From: Alphaproteobacteria bacterium
GTDB taxonomy: Bacteria; Pseudomonadota; Alphaproteobacteria; TMED109
Direction: 5' to 3'
Length of the DNA stretch: 64,000 nt
Assembly: GCA_022825235.1 (NCBI GenBank)
Contig: JAJDYI010000004.1
Span: 62,001 to 126,000, forward strand
The notes under the pieces were generated by a model. That model had not been told where the DNA came from. It did not search any database and saw nothing but the letters and a program-made list of their open reading frames with translations. This document shows positions 30,403-39,866 of the stretch, in pieces. The position numbers and the translations under genes are program-made. Each line of letters starts with the position of its first letter. Within the stretch, counting starts at the first letter, position 1.

Positions 30403-31596
30403 GTGGCGCACGACCTGCAGGTGGTAGTCGCCATCTTCGTGCCGCTCGCGCTGGCGTGCGCGATCGGGTGGATCATCTACGGGCGCCGGCTGGCCGCCCG
30501 AGGCGCCGCCGCTGGCCCGGCGGCGAAGCCCGCTGGGAACGGCGCGGCAGCGCGGTCAGAATCAAATGCTTCCTTGCCGGCCGCCGCCGCCCCGTCACCG
30601 GTTCGGGAATTGGCGGACGCTATTCTCAGCGGCCAGCGACGCGCGCTGTCCCGCGGGATCACCCTGGTTGAATCCGGTCATCCACGCGACCGGGCGGCGG
30701 CGGCCGGGTTGGTGCAGGCCGTCTTTGCCGACGCCGGCGGAGCCATCCGGATCGGAATTTCCGGGCCGCCGGGGGTGGGAAAGTCGACCTTTGCCGAGGC
30801 GATTGGGCTTCACGCCATCGCGCAGGGGAAACGGGTCGCGGTGCTCGCGGTGGATCCTTCCAGCACGATTTCCGGGGGCTCCATTCTTGGCGACAAGACC
30901 CGGATGGAACGCCTTGGCCGCTCCGACAGCGCCTACATCCGGCCCAGCCCTTCGGGTGGGCTACACGGCGGGATTGCGCGGGGCGTGCGCGAATCGGTTA
31001 CGCTTTGCGAGGCAGCCGGCTTCGACGTTGTACTGATCGAGACTATGGGGGTCGGCCAGGCAGAACTCGCCGTCCGCGAGGTCGTCGACCTGGTTGCCCT
31101 ATTGGTGCAGCCCGGTGGCGGCGACAACCTGCAGGGCATCAAGCGAGGCATCGTGGAGATTGCGGACTTCGTCCTGGTTAACAAGGCGGACGGCGATCTG
31201 AAACGGCCGGCGGACCTCTCTGTCGGCGAGTACAAGCGGGCCCTGCGGCTGATGTCGCCGCCCTCGGAGAGCTGGCGGCCCGAGGTGTTCGCGTGCTCTG
31301 CCGTCGAAGGAACGGGCATCGACCACGCGTGGGCCCGCATCGCGGCGTTCGATGCTGCGACGACGAAGGACGGGACCCGAGACAGCGCCCGTGCGCGGCA
31401 GGCGGCGGACGCCGTCTGGGGCTACGTGAATCTCGCGCTGCGGGAAGCCCTCCAGGAAGTGCGCGCGGAGCCCCAGTCGCCCGCGGCCGGCTGGGAGGCC
31501 GAAGTTCGCGCGGGCCGCATGGCACCCGCGGCGGCTGCCATCACGCTGCTTGACATGGTGCGCGATGGAAGAAGCCTGAGCGGAACACCGAAGTGA
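30403..31596 (+). CDS. meaB: Methylmalonyl-CoA mutase chaperone GTPase MeaB with N-terminal membrane segment
   Basis: G3E-family GTPase that loads and protects cobalamin in methylmalonyl-CoA mutase. The core shows P-loop GPPGVGKST (121-129), DPSST, ETMGVGQ and NKAD. Before the normal MeaB start (about residue 68) there is an additional region: a hydrophobic helix at residues 7-26 (VVVAIFVPLALACAIGWIIY), then GRRLAAR and an Ala/Pro-rich linker. This looks like a membrane anchor with the GTPase on the cytoplasmic side. The GTG start is supported by open frame and composition only. A later start would give an ordinary soluble MeaB. Confidence 0.88.
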   Translation: MAHDLQVVVAIFVPLALACAIGWIIYGRRLAARGAAAGPAAKPAGNGAAARSESNASLPAAAAPSPVRELADAILSGQRRALSRGITLVESGHPRDRAAAAGLVQAVFADAGGAIRIGISGPPGVGKSTFAEAIGLHAIAQGKRVAVLAVDPSSTISGGSILGDKTRMERLGRSDSAYIRPSPSGGLHGGIARGVRESVTLCEAAGFDVVLIETMGVGQAELAVREVVDLVALLVQPGGGDNLQGIKRGIVEIADFVLVNKADGDLKRPADLSVGEYKRALRLMSPPSESWRPEVFACSAVEGTGIDHAWARIAAFDAATTKDGTRDSARARQAADAVWGYVNLALREALQEVRAEPQSPAAGWEAEVRAGRMAPAAAAITLLDMVRDGRSLSGTPK

Positions 31597-31717
31597 CGTC
31601 GTGTCGGGTGTTCGGCCATCCCCGTCCAGCGCCTGCGATCACCAGACCGGCGGGGGATCCGCCGGCTCGGATTTACCTGCCACGCAGGGGCGGCGGAGCC
31701 CGCAGTCGGCGGACCAC

Positions 31718-33124
31718 GTGCCGCTCGTGATATCCAGCCGTCGCCGGGCGGCAGGACCTGCGCTCCACCGCGCGGGGCGCCTGGGCGCGGCCCTGCTGCT
31801 CGCTTGCGCACTCTCTACCACCGCCTCCCGGGCATCTGCGCAGGGGCTGCCGCTGGTGCGGGACGCGGAAATCGAATTCCATGTCCGTGCCTGGTCAGAC
31901 CCCGTGTTTGCGGCAGCCGGTCTGGACCCGCGCTCGGTCGAGCTCTACCTCGTCAACGAGGCGACCATCAACGCGTTCGTGGCCGCCGGACAGAACATCT
32001 TCATCAACACCGGGCTGATCGTCCGGGCTGGAAGCCCGGACGCCCTGGTGGGCGTCATTGCCCACGAGGCCGGGCACATCGCTGCCGGCCATCTCGTCCG
32101 GACCCGCGAGGCGGCGGAAAAGGCGATGATCACCGGTCTTGCCACCACATTGATCACCATCGGCGCGAGTGCCCTCGGTGGTGGCGACGACGCGCTTTCG
32201 CTGGGGGCCGCCGGCATTTCGCTAGGCGAGAACATCGCCAACAGGGTGTTCCTGCAGCACTCACGGACCGCCGAGTACGCGGCGGATGTCGCAGCCCTGC
32301 AGTACTTGGCGGCGGTGGGGCGACCCGCCCGGCCCCTGGTCGAACTCCTGATGGCGCTGCAGGTGAAGGAGCAGACGCTGGAGAACCTGGATCCGTACGC
32401 CCGCACCCATCCGCTGACCCAGGAGCGAATCCAGCAGATCCTGGACTGGACGCGAGGCGAGCCGGAGCCAGAGTCGGCGGCGCGCGTTGCCGAGCAAGCC
32501 ACCTACGATCGCATCGTCGCCAAGATTGTTGCCTTTACCGACCCGCCCGAACAGACGCTGCGGCGCTACCGGGTCGACGACAGCATCGCCGGGCGGTACG
32601 CGCGCGCCATCGCGCACTACCGCAAGTCCGATCTGCCGGCGGCGCTGGCGGGGCTTGACGGCCTCCTCGCCCAGAGCCCCGATGACCACTACTTCCACGA
32701 GCTGCGTGGCCAGATCCTTCTCGAGAACGGTCGCGTCGCCGAGGCTTCCGACAGCTATCGGCGGGCTGCCGACTTGGCTCCGGAGGCGGCCCTGATTGTC
32801 GTGGGCTTCGCACAGGCTGAACTGGAGACCGGAAACGACTCCAGCCTTGCAGAGGTGACAGCCGTTCTCGAGCGCGTGCTTGACTTGGAACCGGCGAATG
32901 CGAAGGCTTGGCGGCTGCTCGCCGTCGCCCACGGCCGCGCCGGGAAGGACGGACTGGCCATGCTTGCAACGGCGGAACACGCTCTCCTGCGGGGCCGTGC
33001 TGCCGATGCCCGGCGGTTTGCCGAGCGGGCACTCAAGAATTTGCCAACAGGGTCCCCTGCCTTCCAGCGCGCCGAGGACATCGGCCAGTTGCTGCGGGAA
33101 ACCTCGGGTGATGCACGGCGCTAG
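31718..33124 (+). CDS. M48 family metalloprotease with TPR domain (BepA-like)
   Basis: Periplasmic zinc protease of 468 residues. A basic start and hydrophobic stretch (LGAALLLACALSTTASRASAQG) form a Sec signal peptide. The zinc motif is HEAGH (116-120) with the third ligand in EYAADVAAL. Helical TPR-type repeats fill the C-terminal half from about residue 300. BepA proteins assist or degrade outer-membrane proteins such as LptD. The start at GTG 31718 has GGCGGA five bases upstream; GTG 31727 is equally possible, while 31601 gives an untypical leader. Confidence 0.85.
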   Translation: MPLVISSRRRAAGPALHRAGRLGAALLLACALSTTASRASAQGLPLVRDAEIEFHVRAWSDPVFAAAGLDPRSVELYLVNEATINAFVAAGQNIFINTGLIVRAGSPDALVGVIAHEAGHIAAGHLVRTREAAEKAMITGLATTLITIGASALGGGDDALSLGAAGISLGENIANRVFLQHSRTAEYAADVAALQYLAAVGRPARPLVELLMALQVKEQTLENLDPYARTHPLTQERIQQILDWTRGEPEPESAARVAEQATYDRIVAKIVAFTDPPEQTLRRYRVDDSIAGRYARAIAHYRKSDLPAALAGLDGLLAQSPDDHYFHELRGQILLENGRVAEASDSYRRAADLAPEAALIVVGFAQAELETGNDSSLAEVTAVLERVLDLEPANAKAWRLLAVAHGRAGKDGLAMLATAEHALLRGRAADARRFAERALKNLPTGSPAFQRAEDIGQLLRETSGDARR

Positions 33125-33157
33125 ATTGTCGTCCTGGAACTGTTCGGAGAAACACTC

Positions 33158-33883
33158 ATGGTGAAAACTATTGCGACGCTCGGCGCGCTCGTGCTGGCAG
33201 CGCTCCTGGCGGGCCCCGTCGGGGCTGCCGAGCTGGACCGGTCAGACGTGGAGACCATCATCCGCGAGTACCTGAACGAGAATCCCAACGTCATCTACGA
33301 AGCTGTCGAGAAGCACCAGAGGCAGCTGGCGGAGGAGGCCAAGCGCCAACAGGACGCCGCGCTCGCCGCCAACTACGCAGCGCTCGTGGAGGGGGCTCCG
33401 ACGGTCGGCGCCACTGAGGCGGACGCCATCACCGTGGTGGAGTTCTTCGACTACAACTGCGGCTACTGCAAGCGCTCGATGGATGCCATCCTCCAGGTTC
33501 TGGAAAGCGAGGCCGACGTGCGTTTTGTCTTCGTGGAGTTTCCGATCCTGGCCCCGAGCTCCCGAACCGCCGCGCTGGCGGCCCTGGCTGCGGACCGGCA
33601 GGGTGCCTACTTCGCATTCCACCGCGCGTTGATGCAGCATCGCGGCGCGCTGACGGACACCCGGGTCATGGAGATCGCCCGGGAAATCGACCTGGACATG
33701 GCACAGCTCGCACGGGACATGGAAGACGCCGAAGTCGTGGCCGCGCTCGAACGCAATGCCGTGGTCGGCGAGGCCGTTGGCGTTCAGGGGACGCCGTTCT
33801 TCCTTGTCAACCAGAAAGCCTATCCGGGCTGGCTCGACGAAGAGGCGCTTCGGAGCGCCATCACGGAAGCCCGATCCGGCTGA
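33158..33883 (+). CDS. DsbA family thiol:disulfide oxidoreductase
   Basis: Periplasmic thioredoxin-fold protein of 241 residues: signal peptide ending VGAA, a charged helical N-terminal region (residues 28-75, as in ScsC/Com1-type proteins that oligomerise), catalytic CGYC at 101-104 within FFDYNCGYCKR, and the cis-proline loop QGTPFFLVN. It follows the M48 protease gene by 33 bases, so both may serve envelope protein quality control. Confidence 0.9.
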   Translation: MVKTIATLGALVLAALLAGPVGAAELDRSDVETIIREYLNENPNVIYEAVEKHQRQLAEEAKRQQDAALAANYAALVEGAPTVGATEADAITVVEFFDYNCGYCKRSMDAILQVLESEADVRFVFVEFPILAPSSRTAALAALAADRQGAYFAFHRALMQHRGALTDTRVMEIAREIDLDMAQLARDMEDAEVVAALERNAVVGEAVGVQGTPFFLVNQKAYPGWLDEEALRSAITEARSG

Positions 33884-33929
33884 ACGGCCCCGGCCGCGCG
33901 GCCCCTTGATCGCGGGGAGCAGGGGCCGT
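33884..33929. terminator. Nested inverted repeat at a convergent gene end
   Basis: ACGGCCCC (33884-33891) pairs with GGGGCCGT (33922-33929), with an internal palindrome GGCCGCGCGGCC (33892-33903). It lies directly after the DsbA-like gene, facing the convergent quinone oxidoreductase. A two-way terminator is plausible, although no T run follows on either strand. Confidence 0.4.
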
Positions 33930-33974
33930 CCCCGGAACGCCGTGCGGTACGGACCGGAGGGGAGGCGCCCATCC

Positions 33975-34973
33975 TCATCCGGTCGTCAGCAGGATCTTCC
34001 CGACGCTGCTACCGGCCTCCATTTCCCGGTGGGCAGCCGCTGCCTGATCGAGCGGGAAGGTGCAGGCCGTCACCGGCCGGATGCGCCGCGTGACGAACAA
34101 AGGCCAGACCTGCTCAAGTAGGGCGTCGCGGAGCCTGCCCTTTTCGGCGATACCGCGGGGACGAAGGGTGGAGGCGGTCACGGTAAGGCGCTTCTGCAGG
34201 AGCGGGAGCAGGTTGGCCTCCACCTTGGTGCCGCCGAGAAAGGCAATGATCGCCAGCCGCCCCTCGACTTTGAGCGCATCGAGATTCCGAGCGAAGTATG
34301 AGCCGCCCACCATGTCCAGGATCAGATCGACGCCGGCGCCTCCCGTACTGCCCCGCACGACCGCGACGAAATCCTCCGTCCGGTAGTTGATCCCGCGTTC
34401 GGCGCCCAGCCGCTCGCAGGCCCGTGCTCGGCCGTCGCTGCCGGCGGTCGCGAACACCCGCGCGCCGCGCGCCGTGGCGAGCTGGATGGCGGTGGTGCCG
34501 ATCCCCGAGGCGCCGCCGTGCACCAGCAGCGTCTCACCGGCCCGCAGGCGGCCACGTTCGAAGACATTGGCCCAGACCGTGAAGAAGGTTTCGGGTAGTC
34601 CGGCTGCGTCCAACACCGACACGCCTTCCGGGATCGGCAAGGCCTGTGCGTCGGGGGCCACGCAATACTCGGCGTAGCCGCCGCCCGCGACCAGCGCGGT
34701 GACGGCGTCCCCTTCCGTGAACCGGTCGACACCGGCTCCGGCCCTGACGATCTCGCCGGCGACCTCCAGGCCAGGCAGGTCGCTGGCCCCGGGAGGCGGC
34801 GGATACAGGCCCTGACGCTGCATGACATCGGGGCGGTTGATTCCGGCTGCCCCGACACGGATCAGGATCTCGTCGTGACCGGGTTCAGGGACGGGCCTCT
34901 GGCACGGGACCAGGACCTCCGGGCCTCCGGGCGTGGCGATCTCAATGGCGTGCATTTGGGCGGGAAGCGGCAT
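33975..34973 (-). CDS. NAD(P)H quinone oxidoreductase (PIG3-type zinc-free MDR)
   Basis: 332-residue medium-chain dehydrogenase without zinc ligands. It shows HAIEIATPGGPEVL, GINRPDVMQRQGLYPPPPGAS, GLEVAGEI and the nucleotide motif VHGGASGIGTTAIQLA; the PPPPGAS segment is typical of the PIG3 quinone oxidoreductase subgroup. NADPH is the expected cofactor. It is divergent from the DUF1192 gene. Confidence 0.87.
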   Translation of the reverse strand: MPLPAQMHAIEIATPGGPEVLVPCQRPVPEPGHDEILIRVGAAGINRPDVMQRQGLYPPPPGASDLPGLEVAGEIVRAGAGVDRFTEGDAVTALVAGGGYAEYCVAPDAQALPIPEGVSVLDAAGLPETFFTVWANVFERGRLRAGETLLVHGGASGIGTTAIQLATARGARVFATAGSDGRARACERLGAERGINYRTEDFVAVVRGSTGGAGVDLILDMVGGSYFARNLDALKVEGRLAIIAFLGGTKVEANLLPLLQKRLTVTASTLRPRGIAEKGRLRDALLEQVWPLFVTRRIRPVTACTFPLDQAAAAHREMEAGSSVGKILLTTG

Positions 34974-35076
34974 TCAAATCGTCCGAAACGGCTGATGAAA
35001 CGGGCAGTATGCCAGACGCCCCCACCCTGGTTCCCGCATTCTGGCGGCGATCCGCAGCTGGGGGTAAAGTGCGCCC

Positions 35077-35265
35077 ATGGCGATGGAAGACGACGTCCTG
35101 GTTCCCAAGCCCGCGGCCAATTTCCCGCGCAACCTGGAACCGCTTTCGGTCGACGCACTGCAGCAGTACTTGGTCGAGCTCGACCGGGAACGTGCGCGCA
35201 CGCAGCAAGAGCTGGAGCGAAAACAGCAGGCCACCGCTGCCGCCGAACAGGTGTTCCGGTCCTAA
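35077..35265 (+). CDS. DUF1192 family small protein
   Basis: 62-residue protein: a short N-terminal segment (EDDVLVPKP), the family core LEPLSVDALQQYLVELDRE and a charged helix likely to form a coiled coil. It is widespread in alphaproteobacteria and of unknown role. Start at 35077 or the ATG two codons later. Confidence 0.82.
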   Translation: MAMEDDVLVPKPAANFPRNLEPLSVDALQQYLVELDRERARTQQELERKQQATAAAEQVFRS

Positions 35266-35314
35266 CGGCTGCCGCCTCGGCATGCCCTGCTTCCACTGTT
35301 GACCAGAGTCTTCG

Positions 35315-36610
35315 ATGCCCCGAACCGGTGACTACCATCCGGATACGCTCGCCGTACATGCGGGCCAGCGCCCGGACCCACAGCACGGCGCCCGCGCCCA
35401 GCCGGTCTATCAGACGACCAGCTACGTCTTCGAGGACGCAGACCATGCGGCATCGCTGTTCAATCTGGAACGCGCCGGCCATGTCTACAGCCGGATTTCC
35501 AACCCAACGGTTGCGGCTCTGGAAGAACGCCTCGCGGCCCTCGAAGGAGGCGTGGCCGGCATCTGCACGGCGAGCGGCCAAGCGGCCCTGCACCTCGCCA
35601 TCGCGACGCTGCTGTCCGCCGGCGATCACATCGTCTCGTCTGGTGCCCTCTACGGCGGCAGCCGTAACCTGCTGGACCTGACCCTTCCGCGCTTCGGGAT
35701 CACCACTACCTTCGTCGATCCGCGAGATCACGCCGCGATCCAGAAGGCGATCCGGCCTGACACCCGCCTCCTCTTTGCCGAGACGCTCGGCAACCCGGGC
35801 CTGGAAGTGCTGGACCTGGAGGCAGTGGCGGCGATCGCGCACGGCGCAGGAATACCGTTGCTGGTCGACAACACGTTCGCGACCCCGCACTTGCTGCGTC
35901 CGATCGAGCATGGCGCGGATCTCGTTATGCATTCGGCGACGAAGTTTCTGGGCGGGCACGGCGTGGCCATTGGCGGTGCGCTGATCGACGGCGGAACGTT
36001 CGATTGGGCCGCCAGCGGCCGGTTTCCGACGATGACGGAGCCCTACGCCGGATACCATGGCATCCGTTTCGCCGAGGAGTTCGGTCCTGCCGCTTTTGCC
36101 GCCCGCGCCCGCGCCGAGGGGCTCCGCGACTTCGGAGCCTGCATGAGTCCGCAGCATGCCTTCTACATCATGCTGGGAGTCGAGACGCTGGGACCACGCA
36201 TGGACCGCCACGTCGCGAACGCCCGAGCCGTGGCAGCGATGTTGGAAGCCCGCGAGGATGTGCCGTGGGTCGCGTGGCCGGGTCTCGAATCACATCCCGA
36301 CCACGCGCTGGCGGAGCGGCTGTTACCGCGCGGACCCGGTGCGATCATTTCGTTCGGCGCCCCCGGGGGCCGTGACGGCGGGCGGGCGCTGATCGCCAAG
36401 CTGACCGTCTTCTCGCACCTCGCGAACGTGGGCGACGCAAAGTCGCTGGTCATTCACCCGGCCAGCACTACCCATGCGCAGCTCGACGAGGTGGGTCTTC
36501 GCGAGGCAGGCGTGGACGAGGGGCTGGTGCGGCTGTCCGTGGGCCTCGAGCATGTCGACGACCTGCTGGCCGATCTCAAGCGCGGACTGGAGGCCGCGGC
36601 GCGCGCATGA
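35315..36610 (+). CDS. metY: O-acetylhomoserine sulfhydrylase/aminocarboxypropyltransferase
   Basis: PLP enzyme of 431 residues that makes homocysteine from O-acetylhomoserine and sulfide, feeding MetH. It shows TLAVHAGQRPDP, YQTTSYVF, YSRISNPT and VDNTFATP, with the PLP lysine in HSATKFLGGHG. Length and the AVHAGQRPDP opening favour MetY over MetB/MetC/MetZ. ATGA overlap with the following hydrolase gene. Confidence 0.93.
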   Translation: MPRTGDYHPDTLAVHAGQRPDPQHGARAQPVYQTTSYVFEDADHAASLFNLERAGHVYSRISNPTVAALEERLAALEGGVAGICTASGQAALHLAIATLLSAGDHIVSSGALYGGSRNLLDLTLPRFGITTTFVDPRDHAAIQKAIRPDTRLLFAETLGNPGLEVLDLEAVAAIAHGAGIPLLVDNTFATPHLLRPIEHGADLVMHSATKFLGGHGVAIGGALIDGGTFDWAASGRFPTMTEPYAGYHGIRFAEEFGPAAFAARARAEGLRDFGACMSPQHAFYIMLGVETLGPRMDRHVANARAVAAMLEAREDVPWVAWPGLESHPDHALAERLLPRGPGAIISFGAPGGRDGGRALIAKLTVFSHLANVGDAKSLVIHPASTTHAQLDEVGLREAGVDEGLVRLSVGLEHVDDLLADLKRGLEAAARA

Positions 36611-37407
36611 AGATTCAGGTGGCGGGGCAGGCGGTCTACCTGGCGGACGGCGGGCGCCCATTCGAACCCGATCGGCCGGCCGTCATCCTGTTGCACGGCG
36701 CGGGGATGGATCACAGCGTGTGGACCCTGCCGGCGCGGTGGCTGGCCCATCACGGCCACGCCGTGTGTGCGCCCGACTTTCCTGGTCACGGCCGCAGCGA
36801 CGGGCCGCCGGCGTCGACCGTGGCCGAGCTTGCCGAATGGTCGATGGCTGTCCTGTCGGAACTTGGTGCCGGTCTGGCCTGCGTTGCCGGCCACAGCATG
36901 GGTGCCTTGGTCGGACTTGAATGTGCCCGCCGGTACCCGGAGCGGGTCGGCGCCCTGGCCCTGTTCGGGGCGGCGCCGGAGATGCCTGTGCACCCCAGAC
37001 TCTTGCAGGCCGCTGCCGAGCAGCCGACAGCGGCGGCGGCGATGATGACAGCATGGGGCCACGCCGCCGCCGCGCGCTTGGGCGGTGGCCGCAATCCGGG
37101 AATGTGGATGACGGGCGGTGCGCACCGTCTGCTTGCCCGGGCCCCGGCTGGGACGCTGCACGCGGCACTGGCGTTGTGCAATGAGTACGCCGAAGGGTTG
37201 GATGCCGCGGCCGGTGTTTCGGCACCGACCCGGGTGGTCAGCGGATCGGATGATCGCATGACGCCGGCGCGGGCCGGGCGGAAGCTGAGCCACGCCATCA
37301 CTGGCGCCGTGTTCGAGGAAATCCCGGATTGCGGGCACATGATGATGACGGAGGCGCCCGAGCAGACCCTCCGGGCGCTCCGGGCCGCCTTCGCGGGCCA
37401 ACCATGA
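36607..37407 (+). CDS. Alpha/beta hydrolase
   Basis: 266-residue serine hydrolase with oxyanion motif LLHGAGMD, nucleophile Ser97 in GHSMGA, acid in SGSDDRMTP and His in DCGHMMM. Substrate unknown. It sits between metY and a hotdog thioesterase with ATGA overlaps on both sides. One possibility is cleavage of an acyl ester or thioester related to homoserine activation, but this is only positional inference. Confidence 0.85.
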   Translation: MKIQVAGQAVYLADGGRPFEPDRPAVILLHGAGMDHSVWTLPARWLAHHGHAVCAPDFPGHGRSDGPPASTVAELAEWSMAVLSELGAGLACVAGHSMGALVGLECARRYPERVGALALFGAAPEMPVHPRLLQAAAEQPTAAAAMMTAWGHAAAARLGGGRNPGMWMTGGAHRLLARAPAGTLHAALALCNEYAEGLDAAAGVSAPTRVVSGSDDRMTPARAGRKLSHAITGAVFEEIPDCGHMMMTEAPEQTLRALRAAFAGQP

Positions 37408-37874
37408 ATGGGACCGCGCCGGAACCGCAAGCGTTGCGGACCCACTATCCGTACTGGCGGCAACTACAGACCCGTTGGGGGGACAATGACATCTACGGCC
37501 ACATGAACAATGTGGTTCATTATCAGCTGTTTGATACCGTCGTGAACCGCTTCTACGCGGAGGATGCCGGCTGGGATCCCGCGACGTCAGAGGCGATCGG
37601 CATCACGCCGGAGACGCGGTGCCGGTACTTCAAGCAGCTCCGATACCCGGATCCCGTTGATGCCGGAGTCCGGGCAGCCCATGTCGGGCGGAAGAGCCTC
37701 GTCTTCGACATCGGCCTGTTTCGACAGGGCGATTCCGATCCCGCTGCGGTCGGTCATTTCGTCCACGTGTTTGTGGCCCGTGCGTGTCAGCAGCGGACGG
37801 TGCCGGTGCCTCCCGGCATTCTGGCCGCGGTCCGGCGCATGATGGCCGGAGTCGATGAGCCGGGGAAGGGCTGA
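37404..37874 (+). CDS. Acyl-CoA thioesterase, 4-hydroxybenzoyl-CoA thioesterase-like
   Basis: Hotdog-fold thioesterase of 156 residues with the motif TRWGDNDIYGHMNNVVHY (about 23-40); the aspartates of this loop include the catalytic residue. The start overlaps the hydrolase stop in ATGA; a longer frame to 37329 lies inside the hydrolase and is rejected. Converges with rpmE across nine bases. Confidence 0.87.
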   Translation: MNGTAPEPQALRTHYPYWRQLQTRWGDNDIYGHMNNVVHYQLFDTVVNRFYAEDAGWDPATSEAIGITPETRCRYFKQLRYPDPVDAGVRAAHVGRKSLVFDIGLFRQGDSDPAAVGHFVHVFVARACQQRTVPVPPGILAAVRRMMAGVDEPGKG

Positions 37875-37883
37875 GCGCCGGGC

Positions 37884-38105
37884 CTACAGCTTCAGGCCGG
37901 CAAACCGCCGGTTGAATCGCGCCACCTGACCGCCGCTCTCACGGAGCTGCACCGGGCCGCCGGTCCAGGCGGGGTGGGTCAGGGGGTCCACGTCGAGTTT
38001 GAGGGTGTCCCCGGCCTTGCCCCACGTCGAGCGCGTCACGAACTCGGTCCCGTCGGTCATGACCACCGTGATCTCGTGATAATCGGGGTGGATGTCCTTC
38101 TTCAT
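37884..38105 (-). CDS. rpmE: 50S ribosomal protein L31, zinc-free form
   Basis: 73-residue ribosomal protein starting [20 protein letters not shown], with [18 protein letters not shown] and HPAWTGG. The four zinc cysteines of the C+ form are absent, as in alphaproteobacterial L31. The ATG at 38105 is the family start; upstream extension to 38297 is spurious. Confidence 0.95.
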   Translation of the reverse strand: MKKDIHPDYHEITVVMTDGTEFVTRSTWGKAGDTLKLDVDPLTHPAWTGGPVQLRESGGQVARFNRRFAGLKL

Positions 38106-38237
38106 GGTCTCGACCGTCGCGGTTGCGGGCAGGGGAAATCTGGGCCTACATAGCGGATCGGCGCCTCCCCGACAACCCGCACGAGAGCATGGCAGCTGGC
38201 GCCCGCACGGTCGCGGGTTTTGGCGTAGGGTGCGGTC

Positions 38238-39191
38238 GTGGACAGCAATCACAGCCAGCAGACGGACCTCCCGGTCGGTGACGGGCACGTCCTGCACGTG
38301 CGGACATACGGGAATGAACGCGGCATCCCTGCGGTGTATTTACACGGGGGACCCGGCAGCGGGTGCCAGCCGGCGCACGCGCGGCTGTTCGATGCCGCCC
38401 GTTTCCGAATCGTGTTGCTCGACCAGCGCGGCGCCGGCCGGTCGCGCCCGAAACGCGGCCTCTCTGCGAACACCACCGCGCACTTGGTAGCCGACCTGGA
38501 GCGGGTTCGCAGGCATCTGGACATCGATCGATGGCTGGTCGTCGGGGGCTCGTGGGGTAGCACCCTGGCCCTCGCCTATGCCCAGGCCTTTCCCGCGCAG
38601 GTGCGCGGGATCGTGCTTCGCGCTGTCTTCCTGGGAACCCGCAGGGAGTGCGAGTGGGCATTTCGCGGTGCCGCGGAGACGTTCCGCCCCGAATTGTGGG
38701 AGGCGTTTCGCGATCTCTTGCCCGAATCTGAACGGGATGACCCAATTCCGGCCTACGGGCGACGGCTCGAGGATCCGGACCCGCGGATTCACCTGCCGGC
38801 CGCCGAAGCCTGGGCGATGTACGAGGGGACCCTTTCGACGATCGCACCGCCCGAACCGAAGCTGCCGGCCCGGCTTGACCGAGGGCCGCATTCCGATGAC
38901 GGGAAGGGGCCAAATACCCCGTACGTCGAATGGCATTACATCAAGAATGATTTCTTTCTGGAACCGGAGCAGCTGCTGCGGAATGCTGACCGTCTGCGGG
39001 GCATTCCCGGGCGAATCGTGCAGGGCCGGTACGACTTGCTGTGCCCGCCCACCGCCGCTTCCGCCATTGCACGGGCCTGGCCGGATGCACAACTCGCCAT
39101 CGTGCCGGGCACCGGACACGCCGGCACGGAACCGCCGATCCGGAATGCGCTGACGGCGGCCGTCCGGCAGCTTGGAACGGGGCACGAATAA
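38238..39191 (+). CDS. pip: Proline iminopeptidase
   Basis: Releases N-terminal proline from peptides. The 317-residue alpha/beta hydrolase shows [19 protein letters not shown], nucleophile Ser105 in [14 protein letters not shown], acid in [10 protein letters not shown] and histidine in GTGHAG. These match S33 family prolyl iminopeptidases over their full length. GTG start at 38238. A decayed hydrolase follows 12 bases later. Confidence 0.92.
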   Translation: MDSNHSQQTDLPVGDGHVLHVRTYGNERGIPAVYLHGGPGSGCQPAHARLFDAARFRIVLLDQRGAGRSRPKRGLSANTTAHLVADLERVRRHLDIDRWLVVGGSWGSTLALAYAQAFPAQVRGIVLRAVFLGTRRECEWAFRGAAETFRPELWEAFRDLLPESERDDPIPAYGRRLEDPDPRIHLPAAEAWAMYEGTLSTIAPPEPKLPARLDRGPHSDDGKGPNTPYVEWHYIKNDFFLEPEQLLRNADRLRGIPGRIVQGRYDLLCPPTAASAIARAWPDAQLAIVPGTGHAGTEPPIRNALTAAVRQLGTGHE

Positions 39192-39203
39192 CGGCGATGC
39201 GCT

Positions 39204-39866
39204 CTGACCGATCACTACGACGTCGTGGCGCCCGAACTCCGGGGTTTCGGCCGCAGCTCGAAACCCGACCGCGTGGCGGCGCCGCAGACCTACGCGGAAG
39301 ACTTGCTGGCGCTCGCGGACCTTCTGGGCCGCGGGCCCGAAGGGGTGCGCTGGACCCGCCGGTTCACCCTGGTCGCGCATGATGTCGGGGCGTTTGTGGC
39401 CCAGATTCTGGCAGGTGCACATCCGCGGTTGGTGCGCAGACTCTTTTTCTTCAGTTGTCCGTATGACGAGATCGGCGGACGCCGGGTGCAGCGCGGACAG
39501 TTCCGCGAGACTTGGTACCAAACATTCCATCAGCTTGACCGGGCGGCCGAACTCGTCGGCACCAGCCGCGATACCTGCCGCCTTTGTCTTTCTTCTTTGG
39601 GGCTTGCCCCTGGTACCGCTCGAACGCCGGTGAGCGTGGGCGCGCAATTTCGGGCGAGGCGCCGGAGATCATCCACGCGCCGCCGCATGTCCTCTGGGGA
39701 CGGCACGGTCCCGGCCTGCGGTCCGAGTGGACCGAGGGGCTCGAAGACTATTTCTGGAATCTGACCGTCGAACTTGCCGATGGGGCGGGCAATTCGTGCA
39801 TTACGAGCACCCGGACCTGGCGAATGCACGGATGCTGGCCTTTCTCGCGGGTCTCCGTGCGGGTGC
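39204..39866 (+). pseudogene. Decayed alpha/beta hydrolase (epoxide hydrolase-like)
   Basis: Three reading frames in turn carry one hydrolase. Frame one (from 39204) has HYDVVAPELRGFGRSSKP and FTLVAHDVGAFVAQ with the nucleophile aspartate. Frame two (to about 39785) has HAPPHVLWGRHGPGL and LEDYFWNLTVELADGAG. Frame three has GGQFVHYEHPDLANARMLAFL. The N-terminal oxyanion segment is missing, part of the cap is lost near 39610-39660, and the catalytic acid and histidine appear changed (RHGPGL, GGQF). It cannot be active as read. Confidence 0.8.

Noticed and set aside
31601-31717. Upstream GTG extension of the M48 protease
   Set aside because: Adds 39 polar residues in front of a normal signal peptide and has no ribosome site.
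38106-38297. N-terminal extension of ribosomal protein L31
   Set aside because: L31 begins [10 protein letters not shown]; the extension is antisense to the start of the proline iminopeptidase.
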